NCBI RefSeq assembly: GCF_007860105.1
Contig: NZ_SJPU01000003.1
Location: forward strand, 558,001 to 622,000
DNA from: Allorhodopirellula heiligendammensis
GTDB taxonomy: Bacteria; Planctomycetota; Planctomycetia; Pirellulales; Pirellulaceae
DNA length: 64,000 nucleotides
Direction of reading: 5' to 3'
Shown here: one piece after another, positions 27,758 to 37,774 of the stretch
Layout of the letters: every line of letters starts with the position of its first letter
How positions within the stretch are numbered: position 1 is the first letter of the stretch
Made by a program: the position numbers and the translations under genes
The notes under the pieces: generated by a model
What the model was told of the DNA's origin: nothing
Databases searched by the model: none
What the model saw: the letters and a program-made list of their open reading frames with translations, nothing else

Positions 27758-28600
27758 ATGAGTTGCATCGAAGTTGGTTGTCGACTGAATTACTCGGTTC
27801 GTTCCCCGGCGATTTTTCTGTTGAATGTTTCGGTTGCCCGCAACATTCACCAAACGGTGAGTTCAGAAGCGTTGGAAGTTCATCCGTTTCAGCAGGTCGA
27901 GGAATGCGAGGTCGGATCGCTGGGGAACCGGATTGTTCGGATCAACGCTCCGCCGGGCGAATTGACCATTCATTATCATGCCAGCGTCCAACTCCAGGCC
28001 GCTGCCGTTGATTCTACGAATGTTTGCGAGACGGACTACGAACTGCTTCCCCCCGACATGCTTTCGTACCTCAATCCGAGTCGCTACTGCGAATCGGACA
28101 AATTGTACCGGTTTGCGTTCGAGGAGTTTGGTCAATTGATTCCGGGCTACTCACGGGTCACGGCGATCTGCAATTGGACCTTCGAGCAACTTTCGTACAC
28201 GCCCGGCAGCACTGGCCCAACGACGACGGCGTGCGACGTGTTGTTGCAGCGGACGGGGGTTTGTCGCGATTACGCTCATGTTGCCATTAGCCTTTGCCGT
28301 GCGATGGGAATTCCCGCGCGCTATGTGTCCGGCTATGCCGTCAATTTACAACCGCCAGACTTTCATGGATTCTTCGAAGCGTACCTGGACGGACGGTGGT
28401 TCTTATTTGATGCCACACGCTTGGCACCCGTCGGAGGCTTGGTTCGCATTGGAACCGGGCGGGACGCGGCGGACGTCGCCTTCGCGACAATTCGTGGTGA
28501 CACCCAATGCAACGAGGTTGATGTCTGGGCCCATGATCTGAACCCCGGCGACGATTTGCTGAGTCCTGATAATGTGCAAACAGGCGTGAGTTCGGCTTAG
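27758..28600 (+). CDS. Transglutaminase-like cysteine protease family protein
   Basis: This 280-residue protein has the bacterial transglutaminase N-terminal beta region (1-130) and a papain-like core. The catalytic triad is C169 in RTGVCRDYAHV, H203 in FHGFFEAYLDGRW and D218 in LFDATR. Bacterial members are mostly thought to be proteases or amidases. No signal peptide is seen, so it is probably cytosolic. Transglutaminase genes often accompany MoxR/DUF58 operons, which is the order here (19155-28600), though a 390-nt gap and a small gene separate them. Confidence 0.88.
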   Translation: MSCIEVGCRLNYSVRSPAIFLLNVSVARNIHQTVSSEALEVHPFQQVEECEVGSLGNRIVRINAPPGELTIHYHASVQLQAAAVDSTNVCETDYELLPPDMLSYLNPSRYCESDKLYRFAFEEFGQLIPGYSRVTAICNWTFEQLSYTPGSTGPTTTACDVLLQRTGVCRDYAHVAISLCRAMGIPARYVSGYAVNLQPPDFHGFFEAYLDGRWFLFDATRLAPVGGLVRIGTGRDAADVAFATIRGDTQCNEVDVWAHDLNPGDDLLSPDNVQTGVSSA

Positions 28601-29020
28601 CAAGTATCGAAAGATTGGTGAATTCCGAACTTTGCAATTGCGTAGAGATAGGAGCGTGCTAGGATTCGCCGTTGGTCTGCATCGAATCGATCCGAAAGAT
28701 GCTAACTGCCTGTTGATTTACTAACGCGACGCGCCAGCGAGGCACTCCATCTCCTCCCTCGCTTGAGCTATGGGTTTGTATCCGTGCGTTCGTATCGCGA
28801 AAGCAACGGACTCAACAGGCTGTTAAGCCGAGTTGCCATTGCATTTGCGATCGGCGACTCCGTTTCTGTAACTCGCGATTTGCTTTCGCCGAAGACTCTC
28901 TTCGCCTGGCGAATCTCAGCAGGCCACGGATTCGTCCAAGGAGGCGAACATGCAGGCTGGCACGTCCGCGCTTTCCATTCGGCAGGCGCGACCTACATCA
29001 CAGGGACTGGAGAGCGGCGG
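28601..29020. other. Gap before the first GH130 gene
   Basis: The frame of the downstream GH130 gene stays open back to 28763, but those 86 codons show no GH130 resemblance and the family normally begins near the ATG at 29021. No hairpin with T-tract, RNA gene or clear promoter was found. Confidence 0.45.
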
Positions 29021-30136
29021 ATGACTCTCAGGCTGTCGACCGCACTTTTGCTCCGGCCGCGCGACGTCCAACCATCGCAATGCGGATGGGAAGTTGTCGG
29101 CGTATTGAATCCTGCGGTCGTCGCGGTCGGTGATGAGCTTTTCATGATAGCGAGAGTCGCCGAACGTCCTGCCGAAAGGCGTCCCGGATGGACCGCACTA
29201 CCTCGCTGGACGGCAAGTGGCGGCACCGCGGTTGATTGGATTCGCGATGGGGACTTACTGCCTAGTGACGCGCGTGTGGTCACGACGAAAATCAATGGCA
29301 ATCTGCGCCTGACATCGATTTCACACTTTCAGTTACTTCGTCAATCCGTCGTTGACGGAGACTGGGAGACGGTTGGTGTGCTGCGGCCCGAGGGGCCGTG
29401 GGAGGAGTACGGCGTTGAAGATCCGCGAATTACCCGAATCGATGGGATGTACTGGATTACCTATGTCGCTGTGTCTCGATCGGGCGCGGCGACAGCGTTG
29501 ATGTCTTCGCGTGACCTAGTCACCTACGAGCGACATGGAATTATCTTCCCGAGCGAAAACAAAGATGTGGTTCTGTTTCCTGATCGTATCGCCGGTGAGT
29601 ATGTGGCATTGCATCGCCCGACTCCCAAGTCGCACTTTCACCCACCGCAGATTTGGATTGCACGATCCCCGGACCTCGTGCACTGGGGCCGGCACGCGCC
29701 GATTTTAGGTGGATGGCACCCCTGGGAAGCGGATCGCGTGGGCAGTGGAACGCCTCCGGTTCTGATCGACGAGGGGTATTTAATGCTTTACCACGGCAGC
29801 GCAGTGTCGCAGATCGCTGGCACGGTAGGCGCCTATGCCGCAGGTGCATGTTTGTTGGATCGGGAGGACCCCAGTCACGTAATCGCTCGGTCGAGGGAAC
29901 CGATCATGTTGCCGACGACCGACTTCGAAAAGAGCGGCTTCGTTCCGAACGTCGTTTTTCCGACCGCTCAGTTGGACCTTGGCGAGCACATCGGAGTGTT
30001 CTACGGGGCTGCCGACACCTGTATTGCCATGACGTTGCTTTCAAAACGGTCTATTTTGGACTCACTTGAACAGGCCGGGACTCAATCTGACGCAGTTTTC
30101 CGCAAGGGGGAGCCGTCAGGGGGTAGCGGCATTTGA
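29021..30136 (+). CDS. GH130 family glycoside phosphorylase/hydrolase, copy 1
   Basis: This 371-residue five-bladed propeller protein of the GH130 (DUF377) family contains many beta-1,4-mannosyl phosphorylases and some hydrolases. Visible landmarks are VGVLNPAVVAVGDELFMIAR, YGVEDPRITRIDGMYWITYV, DVVLFPDRIAGEYVALHRP, DLVHWGRHAPIL and GSGTPPVLIDEGYLMLYHG. The ATG at 29021 has GGAGAG about 7 nt upstream and gives the usual length; the in-frame start at 28763 would add 86 residues. No signal peptide, so cytosolic. It forms an island with a GT4-type fusion and a second GH130. The substrate is probably a mannoside, but this is inference. Confidence 0.88.
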   Translation: MTLRLSTALLLRPRDVQPSQCGWEVVGVLNPAVVAVGDELFMIARVAERPAERRPGWTALPRWTASGGTAVDWIRDGDLLPSDARVVTTKINGNLRLTSISHFQLLRQSVVDGDWETVGVLRPEGPWEEYGVEDPRITRIDGMYWITYVAVSRSGAATALMSSRDLVTYERHGIIFPSENKDVVLFPDRIAGEYVALHRPTPKSHFHPPQIWIARSPDLVHWGRHAPILGGWHPWEADRVGSGTPPVLIDEGYLMLYHGSAVSQIAGTVGAYAAGACLLDREDPSHVIARSREPIMLPTTDFEKSGFVPNVVFPTAQLDLGEHIGVFYGAADTCIAMTLLSKRSILDSLEQAGTQSDAVFRKGEPSGGSGI

Positions 30137-30312
30137 AACGGAGTCGTTCCAGTGACAACCAGCCCCGGCAGGTAGATCGAGTGTGATTCTAATCTCGTCC
30201 CATATCGCATCGCCTCCGTCCCGCAAGGCAGCGAAGCGATAAGAACGATGGGCACTCCGTCGGACGCTCCCCCTGCGGGCAAACTTTTATCTTACAAGGC
30301 ATCCACCATACT

Positions 30313-32568
30313 ATGACCACGCCCGGCTTACAAAAAATTGCTTTCGTTGGCGACTATTTGCCACGCAAGTGCGGCATCGCGACTTTCACTCATGACCTGC
30401 GTCGCGTCATCGCCGCTACGTCAGGTGCAAAGTGCATCGTCATTCCGATGGACGACATTGCAGGCGGATACACGTACGAGCGTGAAGTCCAATTTCAGGT
30501 CGTCGAACAAGAACTCGAGGACTACCGCGCGGCGGCCGATTTCCTCAATTTTGGCAATGTCGATGTCGTCTCATTGCAGCACGAGTTTGGCATTTATGGA
30601 GGTTCGTGTGGTAGCCACGTTTTGGCACTCATGCAAGATCTACGGATGCCAGTTGTCACCACACTGCACACCGTCTTGTCTGCTCCCAATCAAACGCAGC
30701 GTGCCGTGATGAAGGAGTTAATTCGGCTATCAACACGACTGGTAGTGATGACCGAGCGATGTCGCCAAACTCTGATCGACACGTACTCGGTCGACAGCGA
30801 CAAGGTAGATTTGATTGCACATGGAATTCCAAGCGTTCCCGACACCGATCAGCGGGTTCTCAAAGAGCAGTTCAACGTCGAAGACAAAGCAGTGGCGTTG
30901 ACGTTCGGCTTGCTTTCACCCGGCAAAGGTATCGAGCATGTGCTGCACGCGATTCCCGAGATCGTAGCTAGCTTTCCCAATTTCGTGTATCTCGTACTGG
31001 GAGCAACGCACCCGAGTTTGATACGCGAGCAGGGCGAACGGTATCGCATCAGTTTGGAGCGGATGGCGAAGGAATTGGGGATTACCCAACACGTCAGCTT
31101 CTATAACCGCTTCGTAGAACTCGAGGAGCTGACGGAGTTCATCGGTGCCGCAGATCTCTACATCACGCCTTATCTGAATGTCCAACAGGCGGTATCGGGA
31201 ACATTGGCATACGCGTTTGGATGTGGGCAAGCTGTTATCTCCACGCCTTACTGGCACGCGGAGGAGCTACTCGCCGATGGTCGTGGAGTGCTCGTGCCCT
31301 TCGCAGATTCGGGGGCGATTGCCCGCGAGGTCATCGATCTGCTCGGTAATGACGAGAAGCGGTTGGCGATGCGGTCAGAAGCTCACAGGCTCGGCCGGAG
31401 CATGACCTGGGACCACGTCTCAGTCAGTTATATCGCGTCATTCAATCTCGCGCGAGCGGAGCACAGCGCCCAGCGAAAGCGATTGGCGGTGCGCACGCTC
31501 GACGAGCAACCATTGGCACTGCCCAGGATGCAGCTGGACCATCTGCAGCATCTCAGTGATTCAACGGGTATCGTGCAACATGCTATCTATACAATCCCCG
31601 ATCATGCTCACGGTTATTGCACTGACGACAACGCGAGGGCTTTGATCCTGACGGTATTGATCGAAGAGTTGGGACAAGATTCGCCGGAAGTGCATGCACT
31701 GGCATCGCGATACGCTGCATTCCTCAACGTCGCGTTCGATAGGGACACAGGTCGATTTCGAAACTTCATGAGCTTCGATCGGAAATGGCTCGAAGAAGAT
31801 GGCTCGGATGATTGCCAGGGACGCGCGCTGTGGGCATTGGGGACAAGCATCGGTCGGTCACGTCGCGCTGGATTGACCGCGTGGGCGCGAGAGCTGTTTC
31901 ATCAAGCTTTGCCTGCGTGCGAGAAAACAACCTCACCGCGGACGTGGGCGCTCGGCATCCTTGGAATTCAGGAGTATCTCAGGCGGTACAGCGGCGATCG
32001 CGCTGTGGTCACGATGAGTCAGCGACTCGCTGATCGGCTGATCAATATGTACGAGTCGACCGCCACAGAAAGTTGGCCATGGTTTGAGGATGCCATGACT
32101 TATAACAACGCGAGGTTGTCGCAGTCGCTGATTGCGCACGGCCGCTCTACAGAGAATCACCGTGCGGTCGAAATTGGCATGAAGTCTCTGCGATGGCTCT
32201 GTGCGCAACAGCTTTCACCACAAGGCCGATTTCGACCGATTGGATCCAACGGCTTTTTTCGAGAGGGTGGCGTGGCTGCCGTTTTTGATCAGCAAGCGAT
32301 TGAGGCCCATGCCATGGTAGCAGCAGCCATCGAAGCATTTGCGGTCAGTAAAGACCCGTTGTGGATGGAGCAAGCTCACCTCGCCTTCGATTGGTTTTTG
32401 GGACGCAACGACCTCGGTGAGCCGATCTACGACGCGTCGACAGGCGGTTGCTATGACGGCCTGATGGAAAACCAAGTTAATGAAAACCAGGGCGCTGAGT
32501 CGACTCTTGCCTTCTTGCTCTCGCTAGCTGAAATGCGGCAACTCGCTAATTTGGCTTTAAAACCCTAG
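30313..32568 (+). CDS. GT4 glycosyltransferase fused to helical glycosidase-like domain
   Basis: This 751-residue protein has residues 1 to about 390 as a GT-B fold glycosyltransferase of family 4: an N-terminal GDYLPRKCGIATFTHDLRRV, LQHEFGIYGG, and the sugar-nucleotide half with FGLLSPGKGIEHVLHAIPEI and DLYITPYLNVQQAVSGTLAYA. Residues about 400-751 are a helical, toroid-like domain with HGYCTDDNARALI, SDDCQGRALWALG, WPWFEDAMTYNNARLSQSLI and STGGCYDGL; the acidic residues in these phrases are good catalytic candidates. Such GT4-toroid fusions sit next to GH130 genes in many bacteria. It may build or trim mannose-containing glucans or glycolipids. No signal peptide. Confidence 0.85.
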   Translation: MTTPGLQKIAFVGDYLPRKCGIATFTHDLRRVIAATSGAKCIVIPMDDIAGGYTYEREVQFQVVEQELEDYRAAADFLNFGNVDVVSLQHEFGIYGGSCGSHVLALMQDLRMPVVTTLHTVLSAPNQTQRAVMKELIRLSTRLVVMTERCRQTLIDTYSVDSDKVDLIAHGIPSVPDTDQRVLKEQFNVEDKAVALTFGLLSPGKGIEHVLHAIPEIVASFPNFVYLVLGATHPSLIREQGERYRISLERMAKELGITQHVSFYNRFVELEELTEFIGAADLYITPYLNVQQAVSGTLAYAFGCGQAVISTPYWHAEELLADGRGVLVPFADSGAIAREVIDLLGNDEKRLAMRSEAHRLGRSMTWDHVSVSYIASFNLARAEHSAQRKRLAVRTLDEQPLALPRMQLDHLQHLSDSTGIVQHAIYTIPDHAHGYCTDDNARALILTVLIEELGQDSPEVHALASRYAAFLNVAFDRDTGRFRNFMSFDRKWLEEDGSDDCQGRALWALGTSIGRSRRAGLTAWARELFHQALPACEKTTSPRTWALGILGIQEYLRRYSGDRAVVTMSQRLADRLINMYESTATESWPWFEDAMTYNNARLSQSLIAHGRSTENHRAVEIGMKSLRWLCAQQLSPQGRFRPIGSNGFFREGGVAAVFDQQAIEAHAMVAAAIEAFAVSKDPLWMEQAHLAFDWFLGRNDLGEPIYDASTGGCYDGLMENQVNENQGAESTLAFLLSLAEMRQLANLALKP

Positions 32569-32687
32569 TGACTGATGGTGACGATCGTCGCGTGCAGATG
32601 ATTGTGCATTGGCCATGGATCGCACCCCGTGGCCGCGTCCGCCACGAGATTGAATGACATTCTCCCGTAACGTTCCTCTGGCATATT

Positions 32688-34169
32688 ATGCAAATCAATC
32701 GAACTGGACTCGTGCTCTCGCCCAGCAAGCAACGCGTCGTCTTGCGGCCGTTCCAGCCGCCGGGTAACGAGCGGGTGCTGCGGGTGATCGCCCGTGTCTC
32801 GACGCTCTCTGAACGAGAGGTCGACATCTTGCTCGAACGGGTGCTCACAGAGTTCCACGGGCGACATCAGAAGCCAAAGGAATTTTTTCGGCGACGGTTT
32901 GAAGATATGCGGCAACACCTGCTGACAGATACTCCGCTGAGCGAGAATCGAACGATGCTGTTGGGAGCGTACTTTACTCAAGAATACGCACTGGAATCGG
33001 CGGCATTATTCAATCCCTCGCTGGTATGGCATCCTGACCAAACGAACCTGCCGTCTGGGACGCGACGGTTTGCAATGAGTCTGAGAGCGGTCGGAGAAGG
33101 CCATATCTCATCCATCGTTTTTCGCAGCGGGACGATTGACAGAGACTTGCAGATCAGAATCGATGAGCCTATCCGGTTCGTCACCACGCCACGCTATGTT
33201 CCAGATTCATGTTACGAGAACGCCCTCTTTCGGCGTAAACTGATCGAACTGGGCTTGGGAAACCCGTTCACTTATGACGTGTTGGCGGAGCTTCCGAGTG
33301 AGTTTACGCTTGAACAACTCGAAACACGCTTGACGGCCGCACTCCGTGAGCAGCGATCACGTCACCACATACTTGCTCCCCTGGTAGAGCGAGTCGTGAT
33401 GTTGGCGAAGTCCAATTACGAGATTCAATACACCCCGGATCATGCGTTATCCGAGCGGGTCATTTTCCCGTTCAGTCCGACGGAGACCAACGGCATCGAG
33501 GACGCTCGGTTCGTCGATTTTCACGACGATGATGGCAGCCGTCGCTATTATGCAACGTACAGCGCCTACGATGGCGAGATGGTGTTGCCGCAATTGCTAG
33601 AAACGAAGGACTTCCTGCGGTTCAGAATGCACACGCTCAATGGGCCGGCCGTCTCCAACAAGGGGATGGCGTTGTTCCCCCGGAAGATCAATGGTCACTA
33701 CGCGATGCTGGGCCGGCAAGATGGTGAGCATCTGTATTTGATGTACTCTGACATGCTTTATTTTTGGCATACGAAAGAGCTTATCGTCAAGCCCACCAAT
33801 CCGTGGGAATACGTTCAGATTGGTAATTGCGGTTCGCCAATCGAAACAGACGCCGGTTGGCTCGTGTTGACCCATGGTGTGGGCCCAATGCGAAGATACT
33901 GCATCGGCGCGATGCTGCTAGACCTAGAGGATCCATCGAAAATTATTGCCCGATTGCACGAGCCTTTAATCACCCCCAACGAAATCGAGCGAGAAGGCTA
34001 CGTGCCCAATGTCGTCTACACCTGTGGTGCTATCATTCATGAGAACAACCTCATTATCCCGTATGCGATGTCGGACTACGCCACCACATTCGCTACGATC
34101 AATATCGCCGAGCTCATCTCAGCAATGACATCGCCGGCAACTGCTCGGGACAAATCGAGATCATCGTGA
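32688..34169 (+). CDS. GH130 family protein, copy 2, with N-terminal extension
   Basis: This 493-residue protein has an N-terminal helical section (about 1-180) before a GH130-like propeller, which contains NGIEDARFVDFHDDDG, GMALFPRKINGHYAMLGRQDG, VQIGNCGSPIETDAGWLVLTHG and GYVPNVVYTCGAI. The longer form with the extra N-terminal helices differs from copy 1, so the two enzymes are probably not redundant. It lies 119 nt after the GT4 fusion on the same strand. Cytosolic by absence of a leader. A phosphorylase acting on beta-mannosides is likely but the linkage is not readable. Confidence 0.85.
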   Translation: MQINRTGLVLSPSKQRVVLRPFQPPGNERVLRVIARVSTLSEREVDILLERVLTEFHGRHQKPKEFFRRRFEDMRQHLLTDTPLSENRTMLLGAYFTQEYALESAALFNPSLVWHPDQTNLPSGTRRFAMSLRAVGEGHISSIVFRSGTIDRDLQIRIDEPIRFVTTPRYVPDSCYENALFRRKLIELGLGNPFTYDVLAELPSEFTLEQLETRLTAALREQRSRHHILAPLVERVVMLAKSNYEIQYTPDHALSERVIFPFSPTETNGIEDARFVDFHDDDGSRRYYATYSAYDGEMVLPQLLETKDFLRFRMHTLNGPAVSNKGMALFPRKINGHYAMLGRQDGEHLYLMYSDMLYFWHTKELIVKPTNPWEYVQIGNCGSPIETDAGWLVLTHGVGPMRRYCIGAMLLDLEDPSKIIARLHEPLITPNEIEREGYVPNVVYTCGAIIHENNLIIPYAMSDYATTFATINIAELISAMTSPATARDKSRSS

Positions 34170-34398
34170 TCGCCGTCGGGGAGGACTCGATCCCCATGCT
34201 CCCCTTTCTGTCCTCGTCGGATCCGCCTATGCTGAGACGAGACAATAGGTCGGGCGTCCGTGGCATGATGTGGTTATTACAGTGGCGGTTGCGTCAGCGG
34301 TCAGGACATCGCGTCGACGTCAGATTCGGATTTTGTTCTTTTCGGTATTCCTCCAGGGGACTGCGGGCTCAGTGATCACCATCCCAGCCACTCACCGA

Positions 34399-35472
34399 AT
34401 GAGTTTTCGATCAGTTCATCCGTTGATGCAAGTCATCGCGAGTGTGTTTGCGATTCTGGTGGCGACGGTGAACGCGGACGCGCAAATTCCGGAAGTGTTT
34501 CATCCAGCGGGACCGGCAGCCGAGTCGATAGCCGATTTATTTTGGTTGGTCATCGCTGTCTGTAGCGTGATCTTTCTGGTCGTGACGGGCACACTCATCG
34601 TGTTCATTCATCGGTTCCGTGAGCGTGCGGACGATGGAGAAACTGAGCCGCCCCAGTTGTACGGCAGCCAACCGATCGAGCTTGCGTGGACGGTTGCTCC
34701 CCTAATGATCGTGTTGGTGTTGGCGTTGGTCGTCATCCGGTCGGTAGTCGATCTCAGGGGGGAGCCACCTGCTCAGAACGCCGAGCGTGTGCGTGTGGTG
34801 GGGCACCAATGGTGGTGGGAATTCGAATACCCTCAACATGGATTCACGACCGCCAATGAGTTAGTGATCCCAGTCAGTGATGAGGCCACGAATCGACCAG
34901 TCTATTTGCAACTTGAGTCCGCCGATGTCATCCATAGTTTCTGGGTGCCGAGGCTGGCTGGTAAAACTGACTTGATACCTGGCAAGACGAACCAGATGTG
35001 GATTCAGGCTGATCAGGAGGGCACGTTTGCGGGTCGCTGCGCGGAGTATTGTGGAACGCAACACGCTAAAATGTTGATCCGTGTGCGTGTCGTTTCGCCT
35101 GCGGATTATGCGACATGGATTTCGCACCAGCAGCAGAATGCGCTGCCACCCAGTACCGAGCGTCCCGCTGAATCGCCCTCGGAAACAAAAACAACAGGTG
35201 CTCTCGCAGGGCACGCCCGGTTCATGGAACTGGCGTGCGCCAATTGTCACACCATTGGAGGCACGCATGCGACTGGGAAATTCGGGCCGGATCTTACTCA
35301 CTTGATGAGTCGAGAAACATTGGCTGCGGGGATTATGGACAATGATCGGGAGCATTTGACGCGGTGGATCAAGGATCCCAACTTGGACAAGTCCGGGTGC
35401 CGGATGCCAGATATGCGGTTATCGGATACTGATGTCAAGCAAATCGTCGACTACATGATCACGTTGGAGTAA
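34399..35472 (+). CDS. coxB: Cytochrome c oxidase subunit II with fused cytochrome c domain
   Basis: This 357-residue protein has a signal-like segment (1-29), two membrane segments (about 37-65 and 92-117), a cupredoxin domain with the CuA site (H179, C214, E216, C218, H222, M225), and a C-terminal cytochrome c domain with CANCH (C280, C283, H284) and a downstream Met (CRMPDM). It accepts electrons from the reductase side and passes them to subunit I; the fused haem makes it a caa3-like oxidase. The ATG at 34399 is preferred over a GTG at 34270 that would precede the leader. It opens a nine-gene operon, with 3 nt to the next gene. Confidence 0.95.
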   Translation: MSFRSVHPLMQVIASVFAILVATVNADAQIPEVFHPAGPAAESIADLFWLVIAVCSVIFLVVTGTLIVFIHRFRERADDGETEPPQLYGSQPIELAWTVAPLMIVLVLALVVIRSVVDLRGEPPAQNAERVRVVGHQWWWEFEYPQHGFTTANELVIPVSDEATNRPVYLQLESADVIHSFWVPRLAGKTDLIPGKTNQMWIQADQEGTFAGRCAEYCGTQHAKMLIRVRVVSPADYATWISHQQQNALPPSTERPAESPSETKTTGALAGHARFMELACANCHTIGGTHATGKFGPDLTHLMSRETLAAGIMDNDREHLTRWIKDPNLDKSGCRMPDMRLSDTDVKQIVDYMITLE

Positions 35473-35475
35473 ACC

Positions 35476-37140
35476 ATGGCGATTGCCGAACCCACCATCG
35501 AATCGCCCGCGCCGCCTCTGGTCACGCGGTTGCATGGATGGGTGACGACGGTGGATCATAAACGCATCGGCTTGATGTACCTGATGATGAGTTTGTTTTT
35601 CCTGGTTCTGGGAGGCTTGGAAGTTATCTGGATCCGCATGCAGTTGTGGTCGGCCAATAACACGCTCGTCGAAGCCGACACGTTCAACCAGCTGTTTACA
35701 ATGCACGGCACCACGATGATTTTTTTCGTCGTCATGCCGATGATCGCAGGGTTTGCCAACTACCTCATCCCCCTGATGATCGGTGCCCGTGATGTGGCAT
35801 TTCCGCGACTCAATGCGTTCGGGTTTTGGATGTCGTTATTTGGCGGCATGATTCTTTACCTCAGCTATTTTACGGGCGAGGCTCTCTATGGCGCCGGTTC
35901 TGCGCCCGATGTGGGGTGGTTCGCGTATGCGCCGTTAACTTCTCCCGCGTATTCACGCGGCAGCAGTGTCGACTATTGGATTCTGGCGACGCTCGTCAGC
36001 GGCGTGGGGACGCTCACTTTCGCGATCAATCTGATTGCCACGATCGTGTCGATGCGTGCACCGGGGATGGCAATCGGTAAGCTGCCGTTATTCGTGTGGA
36101 TGATGCTGGTCGATGCCTGGTTGATCGTGTTTGCATTTCCGCCCTTCACCGCCGCCCAAGTTATGTTGTTGATGGATCGACATTTGGGGGCGCACTTCTT
36201 CGATACCCAGGCAGGAGGCTCTGCGATTTTGTGGCAGCACCTATTTTGGTTTTTCGGGCATCCCGAGGTATACATCATGGCCTTGCCAGCCTTTGGAATC
36301 ATTTCGGAAGTGGTGCCGGTATTTTCTCGCAAAGTCATCTTTGGCCACACCACGCTGGCGATGTCGACGACTGCGATTGGATTCATCAGCATGGGGGTGT
36401 GGGCCCATCACATGTTCACTGTCGGCTTGAACGACGGGTTGGATGCATTCTTCTCAGCGGCGAGTTTTTTGATCGCGGTACCCACCGGAATTAAAATTTT
36501 CAACTGGACGGCGACGCTGTACGGAGGTCGCTTGCGGTTGCACACCCCGATGTTGTTTGCACTTGGGTTCCTATCGATGTTCTTGATTGGCGGACTGACG
36601 GGAGTGATGTTAGCGGCGGTTCCAGTCGACTGGCAGGTTTCCGATAGTTATTTCTTAGTCGCCCACTTTCATTATGTATTGTTCGGGGGGAGTTTGTTCG
36701 CGTTGATGGCAGGCCTTTACTATTGGTACCCCAAAGCCACTGGGCGGATGCTCGATGAGACGTGGGGTAAATGGCATTTTTGGCTGCAATTGATTGGCTT
36801 CAACCTGACGTTTGCACCCATGCACATCTCGGGGCTGATGGGCATGCCCCGGCGTGTTTACACCTACCAGGCCGGACAGGGCTGGGAGATTTGGAATCAA
36901 ATTTCAACGGTGGGCGGTTTCGTGATGGGGGCCGGTTTTGCGGTTATGTTCGTCAATTTGCTGTGGTCGCTTCAGCGGGGCAGGATTGCCGGTGACGATC
37001 CTTGGGACGCGTGGACGCTAGAGTGGGCGACGAGTTCGCCGCCAGCATCCTATAATTTCGAAACAATACCCATCGTTCGAAGTCGACGCCCCCTTTGGGA
37101 TAAAAAGCACCCTGAAGATCCGGACTGGATACATGAGTGA
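35476..37140 (+). CDS. coxA: Cytochrome c oxidase subunit I
   Basis: This 554-residue polytopic haem-copper oxidase subunit (about 12 membrane segments) reduces O2 to water while pumping protons. The active-site residues are present: HPEVY with H262 and Y266 (the Cu-ligand/Tyr pair), the CuB pair H311-H312 in WAHHMFTVGLN, and H397/H399 in the haem motif VAHFHYVLFGG. The HPEVY tyrosine indicates an A-type enzyme. The N-terminus has the usual GWVTTVDHKRIGLMY phrase. The last 8 nt overlap the subunit III gene. Confidence 0.97.
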   Translation: MAIAEPTIESPAPPLVTRLHGWVTTVDHKRIGLMYLMMSLFFLVLGGLEVIWIRMQLWSANNTLVEADTFNQLFTMHGTTMIFFVVMPMIAGFANYLIPLMIGARDVAFPRLNAFGFWMSLFGGMILYLSYFTGEALYGAGSAPDVGWFAYAPLTSPAYSRGSSVDYWILATLVSGVGTLTFAINLIATIVSMRAPGMAIGKLPLFVWMMLVDAWLIVFAFPPFTAAQVMLLMDRHLGAHFFDTQAGGSAILWQHLFWFFGHPEVYIMALPAFGIISEVVPVFSRKVIFGHTTLAMSTTAIGFISMGVWAHHMFTVGLNDGLDAFFSAASFLIAVPTGIKIFNWTATLYGGRLRLHTPMLFALGFLSMFLIGGLTGVMLAAVPVDWQVSDSYFLVAHFHYVLFGGSLFALMAGLYYWYPKATGRMLDETWGKWHFWLQLIGFNLTFAPMHISGLMGMPRRVYTYQAGQGWEIWNQISTVGGFVMGAGFAVMFVNLLWSLQRGRIAGDDPWDAWTLEWATSSPPASYNFETIPIVRSRRPLWDKKHPEDPDWIHE

Positions 37141-37744
37141 AACCATCGCCGTGAGCGAGCTATCAACACCCCAGCAGCCCTGTCCTCCACCGGACAGCGT
37201 CACGCTTTCGGCTACGCGAGTGGGCGTGCTCACCTTTCTGTGTTCGGAAGCTGTGTTTTTTGCGACATTGCTGATTGCTTACGTGACCTATCGAGGGGCG
37301 ACACTTCATGGTCCGACTCCCGAAACATCACTAAGTTTGCCCCTGGCGATTTTGGATAGCGTGTTTTTGCTCAGTAGCAGTGTGGCGATCGGATTGGCGG
37401 TCAAAGCGTTTGATCGCAGCGATGTGCCCCGGTTCACGCGATGGATGCTGGTGACCATTGTGCTGGGAAGCTTGTTCCTGTGTGGGACCGCATACGAATG
37501 GTATCAATTGATTGTGCATGATGGGCTGACGATTAGCCGCAATTTATTCGGCACTACCTTTTTCACATTAATCGGCTTTCATGCAGCGCACGTGACGATC
37601 GGTTTGGGTGTGATGAGTTTGTTGCTCTGGAAACGGCGACGAGGAGATCTGGCAGTCGATAGCGAGGCACCTGAAATGGTGTCATGGTACTGGCACTTGG
37701 TTGACACGGTGTGGATCGTGATCGTGTTAGTGGTGTATTTGTAG
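37133..37744 (+). CDS. coxC: Cytochrome c oxidase subunit III
   Basis: This 203-residue protein has five membrane segments and the subunit III phrases GVLTFLCSEAVFFATLLIAY, GTTFFTLIGFHAAHVTIG and WYWHLVDTVWIVIVLVVYL. It is the short form without the first two helices. It stabilises subunit I. It overlaps the coxA gene by 8 nt and is followed after 30 nt by an unknown membrane protein. Confidence 0.93.
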   Translation: MSETIAVSELSTPQQPCPPPDSVTLSATRVGVLTFLCSEAVFFATLLIAYVTYRGATLHGPTPETSLSLPLAILDSVFLLSSSVAIGLAVKAFDRSDVPRFTRWMLVTIVLGSLFLCGTAYEWYQLIVHDGLTISRNLFGTTFFTLIGFHAAHVTIGLGVMSLLLWKRRRGDLAVDSEAPEMVSWYWHLVDTVWIVIVLVVYL

Positions 37745-37774
37745 TCCTGGTGGGCGGAGACGAGTGAGTAGTTC

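Noticed and set aside
28763-29020. N-terminal extension of the first GH130 protein
   Set aside because: The extra 86 residues have no resemblance to the family, and the ATG at 29021 has a ribosome-binding site.
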